DNA of 64,000 nucleotides from positions 8,848,708 to 8,912,707 of the forward strand of contig OU744725.1 of assembly GCA_916613615.1 (NCBI GenBank), given 5' to 3'. Positions 13,701 to 23,845 of the stretch are shown piece by piece. The position numbers were made by a program, and so were the translations under genes. The notes under the pieces were generated by a model, which ran no database searches, was not told where the DNA came from, and saw only the letters and a list, made by a program, of their open reading frames with translations. The stretch is from Steromphala cineraria. Its lineage: Eukaryota > Mollusca > Gastropoda > Trochida > Trochidae. Position 1 is the first letter of the stretch. Each line of letters opens with the position of its first letter.

Positions 13701-14625
13701 CACACCAAGACATAATCATCAGCAACAACATGGGCAACCAATCTGACCAGTCCTGTGAGGACATGGACTCTCAGGCAGACGGACTAGACTCACAGACGCC
13801 GCTACAGATCGTAGACGCTCAGATCATAGAGGCAGACGATGAAGATGAGGATGATGACATCGCCTCTCTCCAAGTCCACCAAGGTCACATTGTACAGAAC
13901 CAGTTGAACAGTTTGAGACTTCAACAGCTGGATCAGTCTCATCTACAGGAGGGACAGCTTGACCAGGGGGGTCTGCAGGGGATGGGGCTGACCCAGGGGC
14001 ACCTGTTGGGGGAGGGGGAGATGGGGGGTGAGGATCAGCCTCACCTACAGCAGCAGAGACTCGGACACATGGAGCAGACGCACATGATAGCTGTCTCCGG
14101 CATAGAAGGTGAGTTGCAGAAGTTTAGCTTGAGAATCTAGGACTTAGATGTGATGTTAATGTCTGCAGACTTTTTTAATGCATAGGGAATTTGTTTTCAA
14201 TGTCCTGTCCAGATTGAAGTTTTAGCTTATCAAGATCTTGAAGCAAAATGGACCTTTTCATGGCTAAATGTTAGATGAGAAAGATAAAACAAATTGATTC
14301 TCCTTGTAATCTAATTACCGGTTATCTGTTGTATGAGACATTCCTCAAGCTAACAGAGTGTGAACCTGAGTATTGATGGCCATAGTTAGATTTGAAAAAA
14401 AATAAATTTAATTTTTCAATAGATTTTATCACCTAGGTGAAACAAGCATTCCTACACCTATGGAGGTGTAGCGCTTCTGGAAGACAGTTGAAAATATGAA
14501 ATATGACTTCTGATGGACCAATGAGCTAAAAGATAATTACATGTTAATTATTTAATAATTAATTGCTTGCAGATGACCAGGCGATGGTTCACCTCACCAC
14601 AGCTACAAGCCACCCCAGTCTGTGA
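1533..14625 (+). CDS. CARF: Calcium-responsive transcription factor (CaRF/ALS2CR8 family), complete 12-exon gene
   Basis: CaRF is a nuclear DNA-binding activator, first described as binding a calcium-response element of the BDNF gene. Exons: 1533-1734, 2022-2291, 2678-2841, 3269-3458, 4183-4294, 4937-5074, 10875-11081, 12041-12191, 12534-12702, 13142-13281, 13670-14108 and 14573-14625. Their phases chain perfectly and sum to 2235 nt, or 744 residues plus stop, close to the roughly 725 of human CARF. The conserved DNA-binding core spans exons 4-8: a [12 protein letters not shown] stretch, [10 protein letters not shown], then [49 protein letters not shown] and [10 protein letters not shown]. 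The N and C thirds are acidic or Gln-rich, as expected of an activator. An in-frame TGA lies directly before ATG 1533. Family identity is from recalled sequence, not a search. Confidence 0.9.
2022..2291 (+). CDS. CARF: CARF exon 2
   Basis: The acceptor TTTTCAG precedes 2022 and the donor GTGAGG starts at 2292. It encodes a Thr/Ile/Pro-rich segment of about 90 residues that includes [14 protein letters not shown]. It resembles the non-conserved N-terminal part of CaRF proteins. Phase 1 in, phase 1 out. Confidence 0.85.
2678..2841 (+). CDS. CARF: CARF exon 3, polyproline tract
   Basis: The acceptor TTTCCAG precedes 2678 and the donor GTAAGA starts at 2842. It encodes about 54 residues including a run of seven prolines then [18 protein letters not shown]. 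The WAARLKNCE end leads into the conserved DNA-binding region. The proline run may be a flexible linker or an SH3/WW-type binding site; that is inference. Confidence 0.85.
2842..3268 (+). other. CARF intron 3
   Basis: AT-rich intron of 427 bp with a consensus donor and a TATTCCAG acceptor. I see no repeat or gene in it. Confidence 0.6.
3269..3458 (+). CDS. CARF: CARF exon 4, start of conserved DNA-binding core
   Basis: Encodes [20 protein letters not shown], then [19 protein letters not shown] and [14 protein letters not shown]. These are the most recognisable part of the CaRF family core. The acceptor TATTCCAG precedes it. The donor GTGTGT at 3459 gives phase 1, and it joins the next exon to make the family segment [13 protein letters not shown], which confirms the junction. 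Confidence 0.92.
3542..3779. mobile_element. MITE-like foldback element A (CARF intron 4)
   Basis: Near-perfect terminal inverted repeats of about 43 bp: the left arm starts CTAGCCTCAATATTATCCG at 3542 and the right arm ends with its complement, CGGATAATATTGAGACTAG, at 3779. The internal 150 bp is unique and non-coding. Target duplication is not clear because the ends contain the palindrome CTAG. It is a small non-autonomous DNA transposon by structure; the superfamily is not assigned. Confidence 0.75.
4183..4294 (+). CDS. CARF: CARF exon 5, [14 protein letters not shown] motif
   Basis: The acceptor CATTGCAG precedes 4183 and the donor GTAATA starts at 4295. It encodes [20 protein letters not shown] and continues through EYRQTCPA. 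The cysteines and the basic cluster belong to the most conserved CaRF block, the presumed DNA-contacting region. Phase 1 in, phase 2 out. Confidence 0.92.
4415..4832. mobile_element. MITE-like foldback element B (CARF intron 5)
   Basis: Inverted terminal arms of about 35 bp: the left reads CCAGTCTGATTAAAATC and then CCTAGTTCCGAGGAA; the right is its complement, TTCCTCGGAACTAGG followed by GATTTTAATCAGACTGG. The internal region of about 340 bp has no convincing ORF. AACCC occurs next to each end and may be a target duplication, but it is short and uncertain. Confidence 0.75.
4937..5074 (+). CDS. CARF: CARF exon 6
   Basis: Encodes [15 protein letters not shown] and a Lys-rich stretch, ending DGWGQE. 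Protein continuity with exon 7 (R then YYVQLPTE, phase 2 to phase 2) requires the weak donor GTCGGT at 5075. The stronger-looking GTAATC four bases later would bring a stop codon into frame in exon 7. The intron that follows is 5.8 kb because of nested transposons. Confidence 0.88.
5401..6486 (+). pseudogene. LINE ORF2 fragment: reverse transcriptase
   Basis: An open frame from the truncation point (reads [15 protein letters not shown]) through the reverse transcriptase core. Visible motifs are [69 protein letters not shown] and the catalytic FADD at 6358-6369, ending [13 protein letters not shown]. The spacing and wording are those of L1/Tx1-clade elements. The frame is cut by the LTR element at 6487. 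It would normally drive target-primed reverse transcription of its own RNA; this copy cannot. Confidence 0.92.
6488..7216 (-). repeat. LTR copy 1 (3' LTR in element orientation)
   Basis: 729 bp, matching 8342-9070 base for base as far as I can compare by eye. On the minus strand it starts TATCATAGTGC and ends CCTACGACA, so it lacks the usual TG start. The purine-rich GGATGAGGGAGAAA lies just before it on the minus strand. Confidence 0.93.
7217..8341 (-). other. Internal region of the LTR element, non-coding
   Basis: AT-rich sequence with only short chance ORFs (largest 87 residues). I see no protease, reverse transcriptase, integrase or zinc-knuckle motif on either strand. The minus-strand 5' end (8339 downward) reads TGGTGGAGAAATGAAGATCC, placed where a primer-binding site should be. 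Confidence 0.8.
8342..9070 (-). repeat. LTR copy 2 (5' LTR in element orientation)
   Basis: 729 bp, same sequence as 6488-7216. The flanking LINE sequence resumes at 9071. On the minus strand it carries a TATA-like TTTAAATAGG and, further on, AATAAA, the order expected for U3 and R. Confidence 0.93.
9071..10608 (+). pseudogene. LINE ORF2 fragment: thumb and C-terminal zinc motif
   Basis: Continues the reverse transcriptase frame: [16 protein letters not shown], then [28 protein letters not shown] and the [12 protein letters not shown] segment. A single-base frameshift near 9785-9795 breaks it (the old frame hits a stop after SNIYNM, the restored frame reads VNDILKDDG). The rest runs to 10608 and contains the zf-RVT-like [18 protein letters not shown] at about 10239-10296 and ends [14 protein letters not shown]. 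It matches the second LINE at 26654-27629. Confidence 0.9.
10609..10749 (+). other. LINE 3' UTR and A-rich tail
   Basis: Short 3' UTR ending AAAGAAATAAAGTGATAAAA. The same ending occurs in the LINE at 27600-27629, so both belong to one family or to closely related families. Confidence 0.85.
10875..11081 (+). CDS. CARF: CARF exon 7
   Basis: Encodes [16 protein letters not shown], then [19 protein letters not shown] and VYAIRKQLR. These are recognisable CaRF family segments. The acceptor GTTCAG precedes it and the donor GTATTT starts at 11082. Phase 2 in, phase 2 out. Confidence 0.93.
11562..11998. mobile_element. MITE C with 9-bp target duplication (CARF intron 7)
   Basis: Inverted arms of about 80 bp: the left begins CATCCTGCTACATCAG, the right ends CTGATGTAGCAGGATG, and both include TATGTCTCCGCTAA-like and CAACCTATCCCCTGATATCC sequence. 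Flanking copies of TCCAAATCT at 11553-11561 and 11999-12007 form a 9-bp target duplication. Long arms plus a 9-bp duplication suggest a Mutator-like (MULE) non-autonomous element; that assignment is inference. Confidence 0.9.
12041..12191 (+). CDS. CARF: CARF exon 8, end of conserved core
   Basis: The acceptor CCCTCCAG precedes it and the donor GTATGT starts at 12192. It encodes [20 protein letters not shown], then [20 protein letters not shown]. This is the last strongly conserved CaRF segment. Phase 2 in, phase 0 out. Confidence 0.92.
12192..12533 (+). other. CARF intron 8
   Basis: 342-bp AT-rich intron with nothing else recognisable. Confidence 0.6.
12534..12702 (+). CDS. CARF: CARF exon 9
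   Basis: Encodes a Gly/Pro/Glu-rich segment ([20 protein letters not shown] and on to [11 protein letters not shown]). The acceptor ATTCCCAG precedes it and the donor GTAGGA starts at 12703. Activation-domain-like composition. Phase 0 in, phase 1 out. Confidence 0.85.
12703..13141 (+). other. CARF intron 9
   Basis: 439-bp AT-rich intron with T and A runs; no repeat or gene seen. Confidence 0.6.
13142..13281 (+). CDS. CARF: CARF exon 10
   Basis: Encodes [20 protein letters not shown] and then [18 protein letters not shown]. The acceptor ATTGCAG precedes it and the donor GTCAGT starts at 13282. The order of phases fits the flanking exons (1 in, 0 out). Confidence 0.85.
13282..13669 (+). other. 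CARF intron 10
   Basis: 388-bp intron; nothing recognisable inside it. It ends in CTTCTTCAGCAG, a tandem NAG acceptor. Confidence 0.6.
13670..14108 (+). CDS. CARF: CARF exon 11, acidic and Gln-rich region
   Basis: 439 nt encoding an acidic patch ([15 protein letters not shown]) and a Gln/Leu/His/Gly-rich tract with [18 protein letters not shown] repeats. This composition is typical of a transactivation region. The start has two possible acceptors three bases apart (after 13669 or 13672), giving inclusion or loss of one Gln. The donor GTGAGT starts at 14109. Confidence 0.85.
14109..14572 (+). other. CARF intron 11
   Basis: 464-bp AT-rich intron ending TTGCTTGCAG; nothing else recognisable. 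Confidence 0.6.
14573..14625 (+). CDS. CARF: CARF exon 12 with stop codon
   Basis: Short last coding exon encoding [16 protein letters not shown] then TGA at 14623-14625. A consensus donor-like GTGAGT overlaps the stop at 14622, so an isoform skipping the stop is possible, but I see no convincing downstream coding exon. The total frame closes exactly with this stop. Confidence 0.75.
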
Positions 14626-17600
14626 GTCTCCTCTCTACAGCTCAACCCAAGCTCAACTCACCCATGTTGGTGACCTCATCGTTGTGATATCATTGGATTG
14701 CTGCTATACTCGCCATTTATGTTAGCGTTGTTGCTAGGTTCATATCATTGAGTTAGCTTTCAGCAGCGAGAGTATATATGTTTTGTCATAATGCCAAACT
14801 ACAACAATTACCATTTACCTGCCTTTTATGTTTGACTATCATTAGCACATGGTAAAACAAGAATATGATAATAAATATCATAGATATTTGTACTGATCCA
14901 TATCAATAATGTTAAATATTTAATAAGTAATAAATTATTCACAAGTCAATGAAACTATGACTTTTTCAGCTTAATGAAAAAAGACAAAAATATTTTAAGG
15001 AGTCCATTTTCAGGTGTGTAGCAATGAAAGTATTTGTGGGACCTCAATTGTTATGTAGCATGGATTCCTATTGAAAACACAAAATTGGTGTAACATTCAT
15101 CAAGCATCAAGCAAAGAACTACTCTATGTGCATACTAATAGGTCTATAGGTCGCTGCTTTCCTAATGTGTTTTTAGGAGAAAAGAGATACGAAATATCTT
15201 GGTTGCTTAAAGTACAAACAGATTTATGTTGATCGTGTTTGTGATTTCCTCGTCTTGCCAATGTGGTCTGGTAAATACTGGCCTTGCTGTGATGTTTTTG
15301 TCTCTGGAAGTATTTAAGAAAATTAAACATAATTCTTAAAAGATTGTAATGAAATTCAAAGTTGAGAATGAATGTATAGTGAGTTACAATTTCAGACATA
15401 TTTGAAGTATTTTTTGTAATCCCTCTCAGGTAATATTAATTCCTCTTGTTCAATATGTCTCCTCAATGTCATGATTGACTGAATGAATCTTGACAAAATT
15501 ATGATAACGAGATCTGTTAAATACCTCTCACACTAAAACATACTATGAAAGATATCAATTATCATGTTGAACAAAGAAGTTCAGCCAACATCACATGGCT
15601 ATCAGTGTGAAAAGAGAAATGAAATTGATAAAAATCATATCAAATGGATATATTTCTCTTTTGCATCCCAACAAGGTATCAGCAGCAGTTTACCTTAGTC
15701 AGTGTGATATGTGTATGATTCTAGTCAGCTGTGTACTTTTAGACTTGTACACCAGAACAAAGATTCTGTCATCTCTTGGTGGGGAGATTGTCAAAGGTTT
15801 ATTCTAATCAATTGCACTTTTGGCTTTCTTACCTATGACAAAACTTCAAAACTAAAGTTGCGCTTGCTTTGGCTGCAAAGTTCTCCTAAACATCAAATTG
15901 TGTTGTTTGTCCGCCTCATATAAACCATTTTCAAGATTCTAAAGACATTATACCGGTATATGAATTAATAGATTTAATATTTGAAGAATAAATTTAGGAA
16001 TGATTTAAAGCAAATTGATTTTGAGAAAAATTTGTCAAATTTGAGTAAAAAATATTTGAATATGTGTATGTTAATTTTGATATTTTGCTTGATTTCATGA
16101 ATATATAAAAAAATGTCTAATACTATTTTGAAATTCTTTCATGAATTTACATTTCATAGGTTGGTCAAAATTGATCTTTTCGTATGTACTGCCTGTGCAT
16201 AAGCATTCAGTCTGTGATGATGAGTATTTGTGTGTATATAAGTTGTGTTAGTCTATAATTATGATAATAATGTAACTACTGATGTTATCTCTCGTTGAAT
16301 CACATCACATCTAGGGACATTGTTATACAATAGTTGACACATGAGAGAAATTGTAGCATTGAAAATGCAAGAAAATTGGGTATTGAACATGTTACAAAAT
16401 CAGCCAATTTAGAGATTAATTTTGTTTGTTTTTCGGACAAATTGTCAATGGAGATTGTGTGGTGTTTAATATCTTAAGACCTTTCCTCCCGTTGGTTGGA
16501 TTTCTAGATACGATGTTGATACTGTAGGAGATAAAATTAGCGTTACATTCTAACAAGATTAAAGTGTATGGATGTATGTAGTACTGTGTACAGTTATTTG
16601 GATGTATGTATGTATGAGAGTTTGATGCCTCTGTAAGATCTTTGTTATTTATTTCTTTGTACATAATGATTTGTTACATATATCTTGAGACCAAGTACAT
16701 TATTTAAAACTCATAATATATTGTTATTTAGATATTTTAGTCAAATGTTTTGTGATACTTAAAATTAAAAATGTTTGGGCATTCACTAAAAATGCATATA
16801 TATTAATTTGTTTTAAGATAATTGTTCCATTTGGTTAAAAAGTTGTTGAGATCTGAACAAATAAACTAGAGTTTGAAATAGCTTATGGGTCTCTCAATTA
16901 GCTGACTTTATAAGAAAACTGATTGAAAGGCACTGTAGGTGTTTTGCAGACATAAAGGAATATTACAAAATGGACAACAAATGTTACCGTTTGCAAATCC
17001 ATCTGTTTCAATCAATAGAATAGTTCTAAAATGATTTGTAAAAGTTCAATTGAGCTATGTTAATCCATAACTCGAGCGCAAGCACATTAAAATCACATTT
17101 TCTACAACAATGGATGATTGAGTAATGAGATGTTTCCTATCTTAGGCATACATTTGGATCAACTCCATTGAAATGAGCGGATTTGAACAAATAGGACGTA
17201 AACACTAAGCTACTGTGCCTTTTACACTTCCATAATGAAAAAAAATTAACAGAGCTGTAACAATGTGAATCTCTTGGCATAATATCACAAACATTTCATA
17301 CATTTGAATCATGACCCATTTTTTTCAATTAAAACATTCACTGTAAAGCAAATGAAAATATTTTTATTTCTGTTGCAACTTTATCATAAGCAAAGAAATA
17401 GTGCTAAGCCTGCTGATACTGACGGACAGCATTATTATGTGAACTAAAATAATTAAGGATCATCCTAATTTTTGTTTAAGTATTATATGAATTGCGAATT
17501 ACTTAAATATTCAAAATTAGGGCGTTACTTAATGTTTTGTTCAGTATATCAAGGAAGCTTGTTTCTGTGCAATGCATTATTGCTGCATGTTGTTAAGTTA

Positions 17601-17815
17601 ATTTTTTTGTCATGTAATGTGATCTTGAACTGACACGAGGATCAGTGTTGTTGTCACACAGAACAAATAAAATCTTCAACAAAAATAAAATTTGTTATCT
17701 TTTCATAGAGAACTTGGTTTCGCCTAACCATGAGGTTGCTTTGTGATATAACTCTTCTCACCCAGAAGAGATACCTTTCATTCATTTCTTCTTAACCCAA
17801 CCTCAAGCAAGCAAT
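14626..17815 (+). other. CARF 3' UTR and/or intergenic DNA
   Basis: About 3.2 kb of AT-rich sequence with no coding exon or structured repeat that I can support; the few ORFs here (60-90 residues) look like chance. Several AATAAA hexamers occur, for example at 17666-17671, so the mRNA end cannot be placed. Confidence 0.5.
17666..17671 (+). terminator. Candidate poly(A) signal for CARF
   Basis: AATAAA on the plus strand in an AT-rich context. It is one of several hexamers downstream of the CARF stop, so it may not be the one used. Confidence 0.25.
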
Positions 17816-19688
17816 AATAAAAGTACCGAGGGTACAGAAGCTCACCTTAAAATGAATGATGTGGTAAAATGTTTTAATTATACATGTAACCATCTTTTAT
17901 ATAATTGATTATGGCTGCCATCATGATTTTTTTATCTTTTAAAATACTAGTCTTCTTTTGAAAATGACTAGAGCTTGAACAAACATTAATACACGAATGA
18001 TATAATCATGATAAGTTAACAAGCAGTAGGTTTTTGTATAACTTTTTTGTATATATCTATGGCTGAATTGGTGACCATCTTGTACTTTTTAATCTTCAAA
18101 ATGCTACTTTTATGTGGGCATCCGTATTAATTTCATTATGATATCTTGATTGGTTTAGGTGTATCCATTTAAATGTCATTCATTACTTACAGGATGGTGG
18201 GCACTTACATTTGTTTTGAAGTGAATCATTAATATGATTTCAAGATTATTTCACTGATGGTTATGCTGCATGGGATATTGAGAATCCCAAAAGTACAGAT
18301 TTTTCAAGGAAAATGAATGACTGATTGAGAGGAAAGTCATAAACACAGCAATGCATAAGACACGTTTATTTTGTTCACATAATATTTACATGTCAAGTGA
18401 CCATGAGATGTCTTTCATTAAAGTATCAATTTATTTAACACTCATACAGTACTATAATGGTCAACATTTTTGCATTGTCAAATCAACAGAGAGATATGAC
18501 AAATCAAATTTCCTTACTTTTCTTACTAAACCCTTTTCGATTTTCATCTGCATATTATTCCACATCAACTTATCATGTAGATTGCTAAACACAAAGCTTA
18601 TTGTAGACAAGTTTTGTGTAAGTTGTTATTCTTAGAAAGAACATATCACTGTCATGAGAATACAAGTCCATAACCATTGCATACACATGGGCCATGGCCA
18701 TATAGCATAATGCTCTACCATATCAATTGGGTCAGGTTGATTATGCAACAGACTAGCAGCTGACACTGTGATGCTAGCAGCCTGCCTTGGGATGTGTATT
18801 AGCATAGTGGAATATCTGAACTCTGGTTGACCCCTTATGTGTGGTATTTAAAGGAATATAAGGGAGATACCATTGTTTAAAATTTAACATGTTTAATGTG
18901 ATTTGGTTTTTGCAGCTAGTTGCCATAAAGATTTTAAACAAATTACTCAATTATGTTTGTCTTTCATCTTAATTTGTTTTAGAAACACTTAAAAATATAG
19001 AACAACTTGCACGACAATCTTAAATATTCCATAATTAAGATAATATTATTATTAGTAAGTTCAAATTAGAGAATTTATATGGTGCCAGTGATCACTTGAT
19101 GAAAGCTTAAAATTTAATAATAATGATGTGTCATCTGCAGCTGAAAAGTCAATATGGCTGCTATTGCGGCCATCTTGGATTCTCAAAACTGAAACCTCTA
19201 CCTTTCTGTGTGGAATCACTATAGGTATAACATACTACAATATAAAAATGATATCTAGATTGGTTTAGGAGAAAAAGTCTTTGTCATGAAATCTAATTGA
19301 AAATTCAATATGGCTGCCATGGTGGCCATATTGGATTCTCAAAACTTTAACGTCTACCTTTCTGTGCGGAATCACCATAGGTATAACATACTACAATTTC
19401 AGAATGATATCTGTATTCGTTTAGAAGGAGTAGTCTTTTTCATGAAATCTAATTGAAAATTCAATATGGCTGTCATGGCGACCATCTTGGATTCTCAAAA
19501 CTGAAACGTCTACCTTTCTGTGGGGAATCACCATGGGTATAACATACTACAATTTCAGAATGATATCTGAATTCGTTTAGGAGGAGTAGTCTTTTTCGTG
19601 AAAGTTTACGGACAGACGGACAGACGGACGACGGACGAAGCGCCATGACATAAGCTCACATTTACTTTGTAAAGGTGAGCTAAAAACC
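17816..19688 (+). mobile_element. Dispersed hairpin-ended repeat, copy 1 (three 156-bp subrepeats)
   Basis: About 1.87 kb, collinear and highly similar to 56470-58709. It starts AGTACCGAGGGTACAGAAGC and ends in a 13-bp-stem hairpin (AGCTCACATTTAC, loop TTT, GTAAAGGTGAGCT at 19653-19681) followed by AAAAAC. AGCTCACCTT near the start is the inverse of AAGGTGAGCT at the end. Inside, three 156-bp units begin at about 19150, 19306 and 19462 (each with CAATATGGCTG and a CATCTTGGATTCTC-like motif), then a GGAC-type simple repeat. No protein is encoded. The end hairpin and CTAA suggest a Helitron-like or Helentron-like element; not proven. Confidence 0.85.
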
Positions 19689-20002
19689 ACTGACGGCCAT
19701 TCTCTCACTGGAGGTACTGGTAATAAAACTTGATCAAACCTGTGTTGCAATGATATTTTATACCCCACTTCCGGTCTCTTTGCTATGGTTTCTTTGTTCT
19801 AACTGTAGGTGTATTGACGGATACACCTCTCCTTTCTATGTTGTAACTGTAGTGTAGGTTATCCACTGATACACCTCTACTTTTCTAATACACCTACTCT
19901 TAATTGTTAGTCTACACTTAGTCAGGAAAAGAGATCTTCAACGTTGGCAAATAAACGGACTTGTAAAATTTAGAATTATATTGTTTGAGAATTATAATCA
20001 AA
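19689..20002. other. Intergenic, no gene seen
   Basis: About 310 bp. It contains two related segments with GATACACCTCT (around 19810-19840 and 19870-19890), a degenerate local duplication, but nothing I can name. Confidence 0.4.
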
Positions 20003-20071
20003 GATGGTGGGAATCTAACCAGGGACCTTTGTTGTTGAGCAGCAACTTTATCGACTGTACTACTGAGGATT
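20003..20071 (-). repeat. tRNA-like relic or tRNA-derived SINE head
   Basis: On the minus strand, CTCAGTAGTACAGTCGATAA resembles a tRNA D-arm/A-box region, and about 30 bases later GGTCCCTGGTTAGATTCCC resembles a B-box and T-arm. The acceptor stem does not pair well, so it is not a working tRNA gene. A decayed SINE head or tRNA pseudogene is the likely reading. Confidence 0.4.
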
Positions 20072-20318
20072 GATACAAGCAGAGGTACTTTGTTGTTTTA
20101 TGTATATTTATTATCTATATATATAAGCCTATGTATATAAGTACTAGTCTGTACCAATTTTTAATGAAATGAATTTAGTTTATGGTTTTAAACGGCAAAT
20201 AGAAGAGTATTGTTAATATTCTTTTGATCTAGTTAGGTCAAGAGCTGTATACTTAAAGAATGATGGAAAGATAGTTTTGTCTAATATGACTCGACCGTAG
20301 TGGGGTATAAGTCAGATT

Positions 20319-20427
20319 TACCCACACTTCCCTCGGTGTATCGCTCAATAACCTCCTGCGCTACGCCTCGGAGACCAACGATTCAAACATGAGGTTTTTG
20401 AGCGATACACCGAGGGAAGTGTGGGTA
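20319..20427. repeat. Foldback repeat with 37-bp arms
   Basis: Left arm TACCCACACTTCCCTCGGTG and onward (20319-20355) pairs with GAGGTTTTTGAGCGATACAC and onward (20391-20427) with only one or two mismatches. The 35-base loop includes CGCTACGCCTCGG. Likely a small MITE or the end of one. Confidence 0.8.
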
Positions 20428-23400
20428 TATCTATTAACTTGTGTCCAAGGTAGGGAAAAGCCTGATTCGATGGGATGAAATTCCAATCAAGGATGCTGTT
20501 ACAATGGTTTTAATTTTTAAAGCCTCAGTCATTTCTAGATGCTTTTGGGGAAACTGGAATGTAGCCGAATATGCACTTCAGTCTTCATGCCATAACAATG
20601 TCACATAAATAGGCGTCTGGTCAGGGCAAAGGCATTGACAACAAGTAGCTCTCCAGGCAAAAAGTAGTATCATTGGCTAACATTTTTCAGATCATTTTGT
20701 TGTGCAAATTTTGCCTCTAGGAACCCAGAGAACTGGTTTTATTGAATAGAGGTTCAATCTAATTTTATAACTAAAGGGATTGTCCTATCCGGGTATTTTC
20801 AAGTTTCATTGGGACATTCCAGTTTACAAGAACATGATCATTACACAACTAGGTTGAATTGTGTCACCGACAGTAACTTTTAACTTAGACAATTTGATAA
20901 AGAGCATACTCTCGATAAATAAGAACAATGAGAAGTGAAGTCATCCATCGGCACCACAAGTGTGAAATCTCTAGCTACAGCATGAATTGTAAATAAGTTT
21001 TGGCATTTATCATAAGTAAATGTTCTGATAGCCAAGTACTACATATAGTTTAGTTTTTATAATATTGTAAAACAAGCAAGTTTTTTTTATTAATTCCCCA
21101 AAATTCAAAATGGCGGACCGGATGTCATGGGACAGTCGCCTTAAGCTTATTTTGTTGCCTTTCTGCATCACAACCTATTCTATGGCAGCTCTTCATTGAA
21201 TTAAATAAGACGATAGGAAATCTGCAGATAACTTATAAATACTTATCTTAGTGCTGATTGCAGCCAGGAATTTTGGTACAATGCAGCATGGAGACTGGTA
21301 TAAGCCTAGGCCAAATATAAAGGTTTACTAACATCATCTATCTACAACCATTCTTGAGCGTAAATAATAATTCTCTATTGTCCTCATAACATTAAGAAAT
21401 TTAGAAACGATTTTTGGCCATGGCAAGCACAGAGCAGGGTCATTTTAAGAGATGTTCAAGCAGCATCTCCCATCTTTTGTCATCTTTTGGTATTCTTCTG
21501 GGAGTTGTTACTGGGCGGGAGCAGCTCTCATCAGTCAGGTTAGAAACTTGAATCCTTTCAATTATTAAGAAAAAACAATAGAAGACACTGTGATATATTA
21601 ACCTTTTTATTATACAGTTAAGTACACATCTAATATCCCCAATCCATCTTAAATGTGTAAATCATCAATGAAAAGTGTCATTAATGGCATTGCAATGTGT
21701 CTGTAAATACCTCCTTGTTAAATATCATTACTCATTATGTACAGCTTGAAAAAATACTTTTATTGAAAGACAATATCTGGGGTCGGCTCAATGCAAATAA
21801 TCAGCTACCTTGTCAATAACCCTTCTGTTTCATGATATGAATAAAAAACAAAACAAGAACAATAAGAAAATCTTGATGAAAGGACCTCTGCAAAGCATAC
21901 AAACAAAGAACATTGCACTCATCTTAACTAAAGAAGCTGCTTGTCCAACCACTCATTACAGTCCTATTTGCACAACCACTACCTATACTGAAATTGCCTT
22001 AGAAAAAATAAATTACTTGGAATGATGGAACCCAATGATAAATAGAAACAAAAGTACTACTAATAAAGAAACTTTCATAAATACAAACAAAGTACAAAAT
22101 AAATCAATCATAAAATGTACAATTATTAATTTTAACCATACTGATTAGGTAGTAGATTTAATTTATTGTTTTCAAAATCTCAAAAATCACAGGCAAGAAT
22201 CTGGTTTGATTTATCCCAGTAAACCAGTTTTTAATTTGGAGAATCTGTACAATTAGATCCTGTCATACACGAGCAGTTGAATATATTACAATTTTTGTGC
22301 AGTTGTCACTACAACAGTATGAACCCATGCACTCATGTAGAGAAGCAAGTATGAGCTAAGCGCAGGTTTCATAAGAACATAACAATCCCTCATTCCCCAA
22401 GTCTTCACAATAGCCATTATGAAACAATTTACCATCATATATGACAAACACACTTGCAAGAAAACACAAAATCTTAGAATTTCAAAGTTTGAATTTGACA
22501 GGTTGGCACATTCTCCACAGATAAACACTTTCCCAAAGAGGCATGAGGGTACACTTTCGTAGTATGAATTGCCTTGAAATGGTGAACAAATAATGTCATA
22601 AATGAGTTCCAAGTCTTAACATTATGAAATATGTTATGTTTAACCCATTTATACAGATAATGTGTTAAATCTGTATCTGCCCGGCAGACCTGACAGTCAT
22701 GAACCATAAAACCTATAACCATATAAACACCTCTGTCTCTACGCGAAGCACCACTACGACTCTGTATTCCTCAGATCTGGAATGTTCTCAACCCCAAAAG
22801 TGAAAATATTACAGTTGATGATACTATGAAATTCTCCAAATTGTGACAAAATATGGCAAGGGTGTACATAAGGGCAATGATAGTCAAGTTAATCCCAATC
22901 CATTATCAAATATGAAGTGATGTTATATGACAAATGTATTCAATAGTAATATGGCCAAAGAAAAGCTAACCAAAAACTCAAAAGCTGCATATTCTATTCA
23001 ATACATCAATGCATTTGAGCTAAGCAGCCAATTCAGCAAACAATCTATTTTGATAATTCTAATCACATTTCAATATTTATGTTTTTAGTTTTAAAACCTT
23101 GTGTTAACAGGAAGCTACCACAAATGTGTTATGGAGATGTGGAATCAGGGTGATGACAGTGAACCGGTTTTATTCAAGTTCATGTGATAGATAGTTGTTC
23201 ACACATTTCTCAATGTCTATGTTGTGTGAATTCTTAAAACTTCCAGTCTTAAAACATACCATTAGAAATCAATCTTCAAATGTCAAATATTTATAGTCAA
23301 TCACAGGAGGATGTAGCAAAGTTTATCAAAGAACAATTTACTCTGTTGTCTTCTGTCATTTTTATGGCGGACAAGTAACCAGATCAAATCATTTTTACCT

Positions 23401-23845
23401 TAAGATAGAACCGTTTATGTTTCAGAAAAACAATGTCAAACTGACTACTACACAATGACATACATTCAATTTCTCTATGGGAGGGGTCCACCAAAGCACA
23501 AGGATCACAATCACTGCAGATAATAATCTCTGAAGAAGTAGCCAATCTTCACTAGTACTTTGCACTTCTAAAATCTTCAGACAAATCAATGCCCTGTAAT
23601 TGTTGGTGAACTCAATTATTTTAGGATTTAAGGGCCATTATCACATGAACACCACACTTATTTTCAAGTTATTTCACACACTGTCCTTTCTTCAAGCTTA
23701 GGTGTTCTTCTAGATATAAAAACAACAACATCTCATGGATGACAAGAGATGAGTTCATCAAAACTATCTCCTCTTCTTTGTATCAAGTATGTAGTTTAGC
23801 AAGGGGATCCGTGAATCTGTACACTGGTATAGGATATCACAGACA
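20428..23845. other. Convergent intergenic/3' UTR zone
   Basis: About 3.4 kb with no supported gene. The part nearest 24279 is probably 3' UTR of the minus-strand golgin. ORFs of up to 108 residues on the minus strand (22286-22612) show no family resemblance and probably arise by chance. Confidence 0.45.
21606..21611 (-). terminator. Candidate poly(A) signal for the golgin gene
   Basis: AATAAA on the minus strand (TTTATT on plus), about 2.7 kb past the golgin stop. Other hexamers exist, so this is only a candidate. Confidence 0.25.

Noticed and set aside
15124..16664. Additional CARF or unrelated coding exons downstream of 14625
   Set aside because: ORFs of 60-95 residues here are AT-rich, lack good splice sites in a matching phase and show no conserved wording.
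19777..19930. Small hairpin/duplication around GTGTATTGACGGATACACC
   Set aside because: Short and degenerate; not enough to define an element.
22286..22612. 108-residue minus-strand ORF as a gene
   Set aside because: Composition and context fit a golgin 3' UTR; no domain, signal or splice support.
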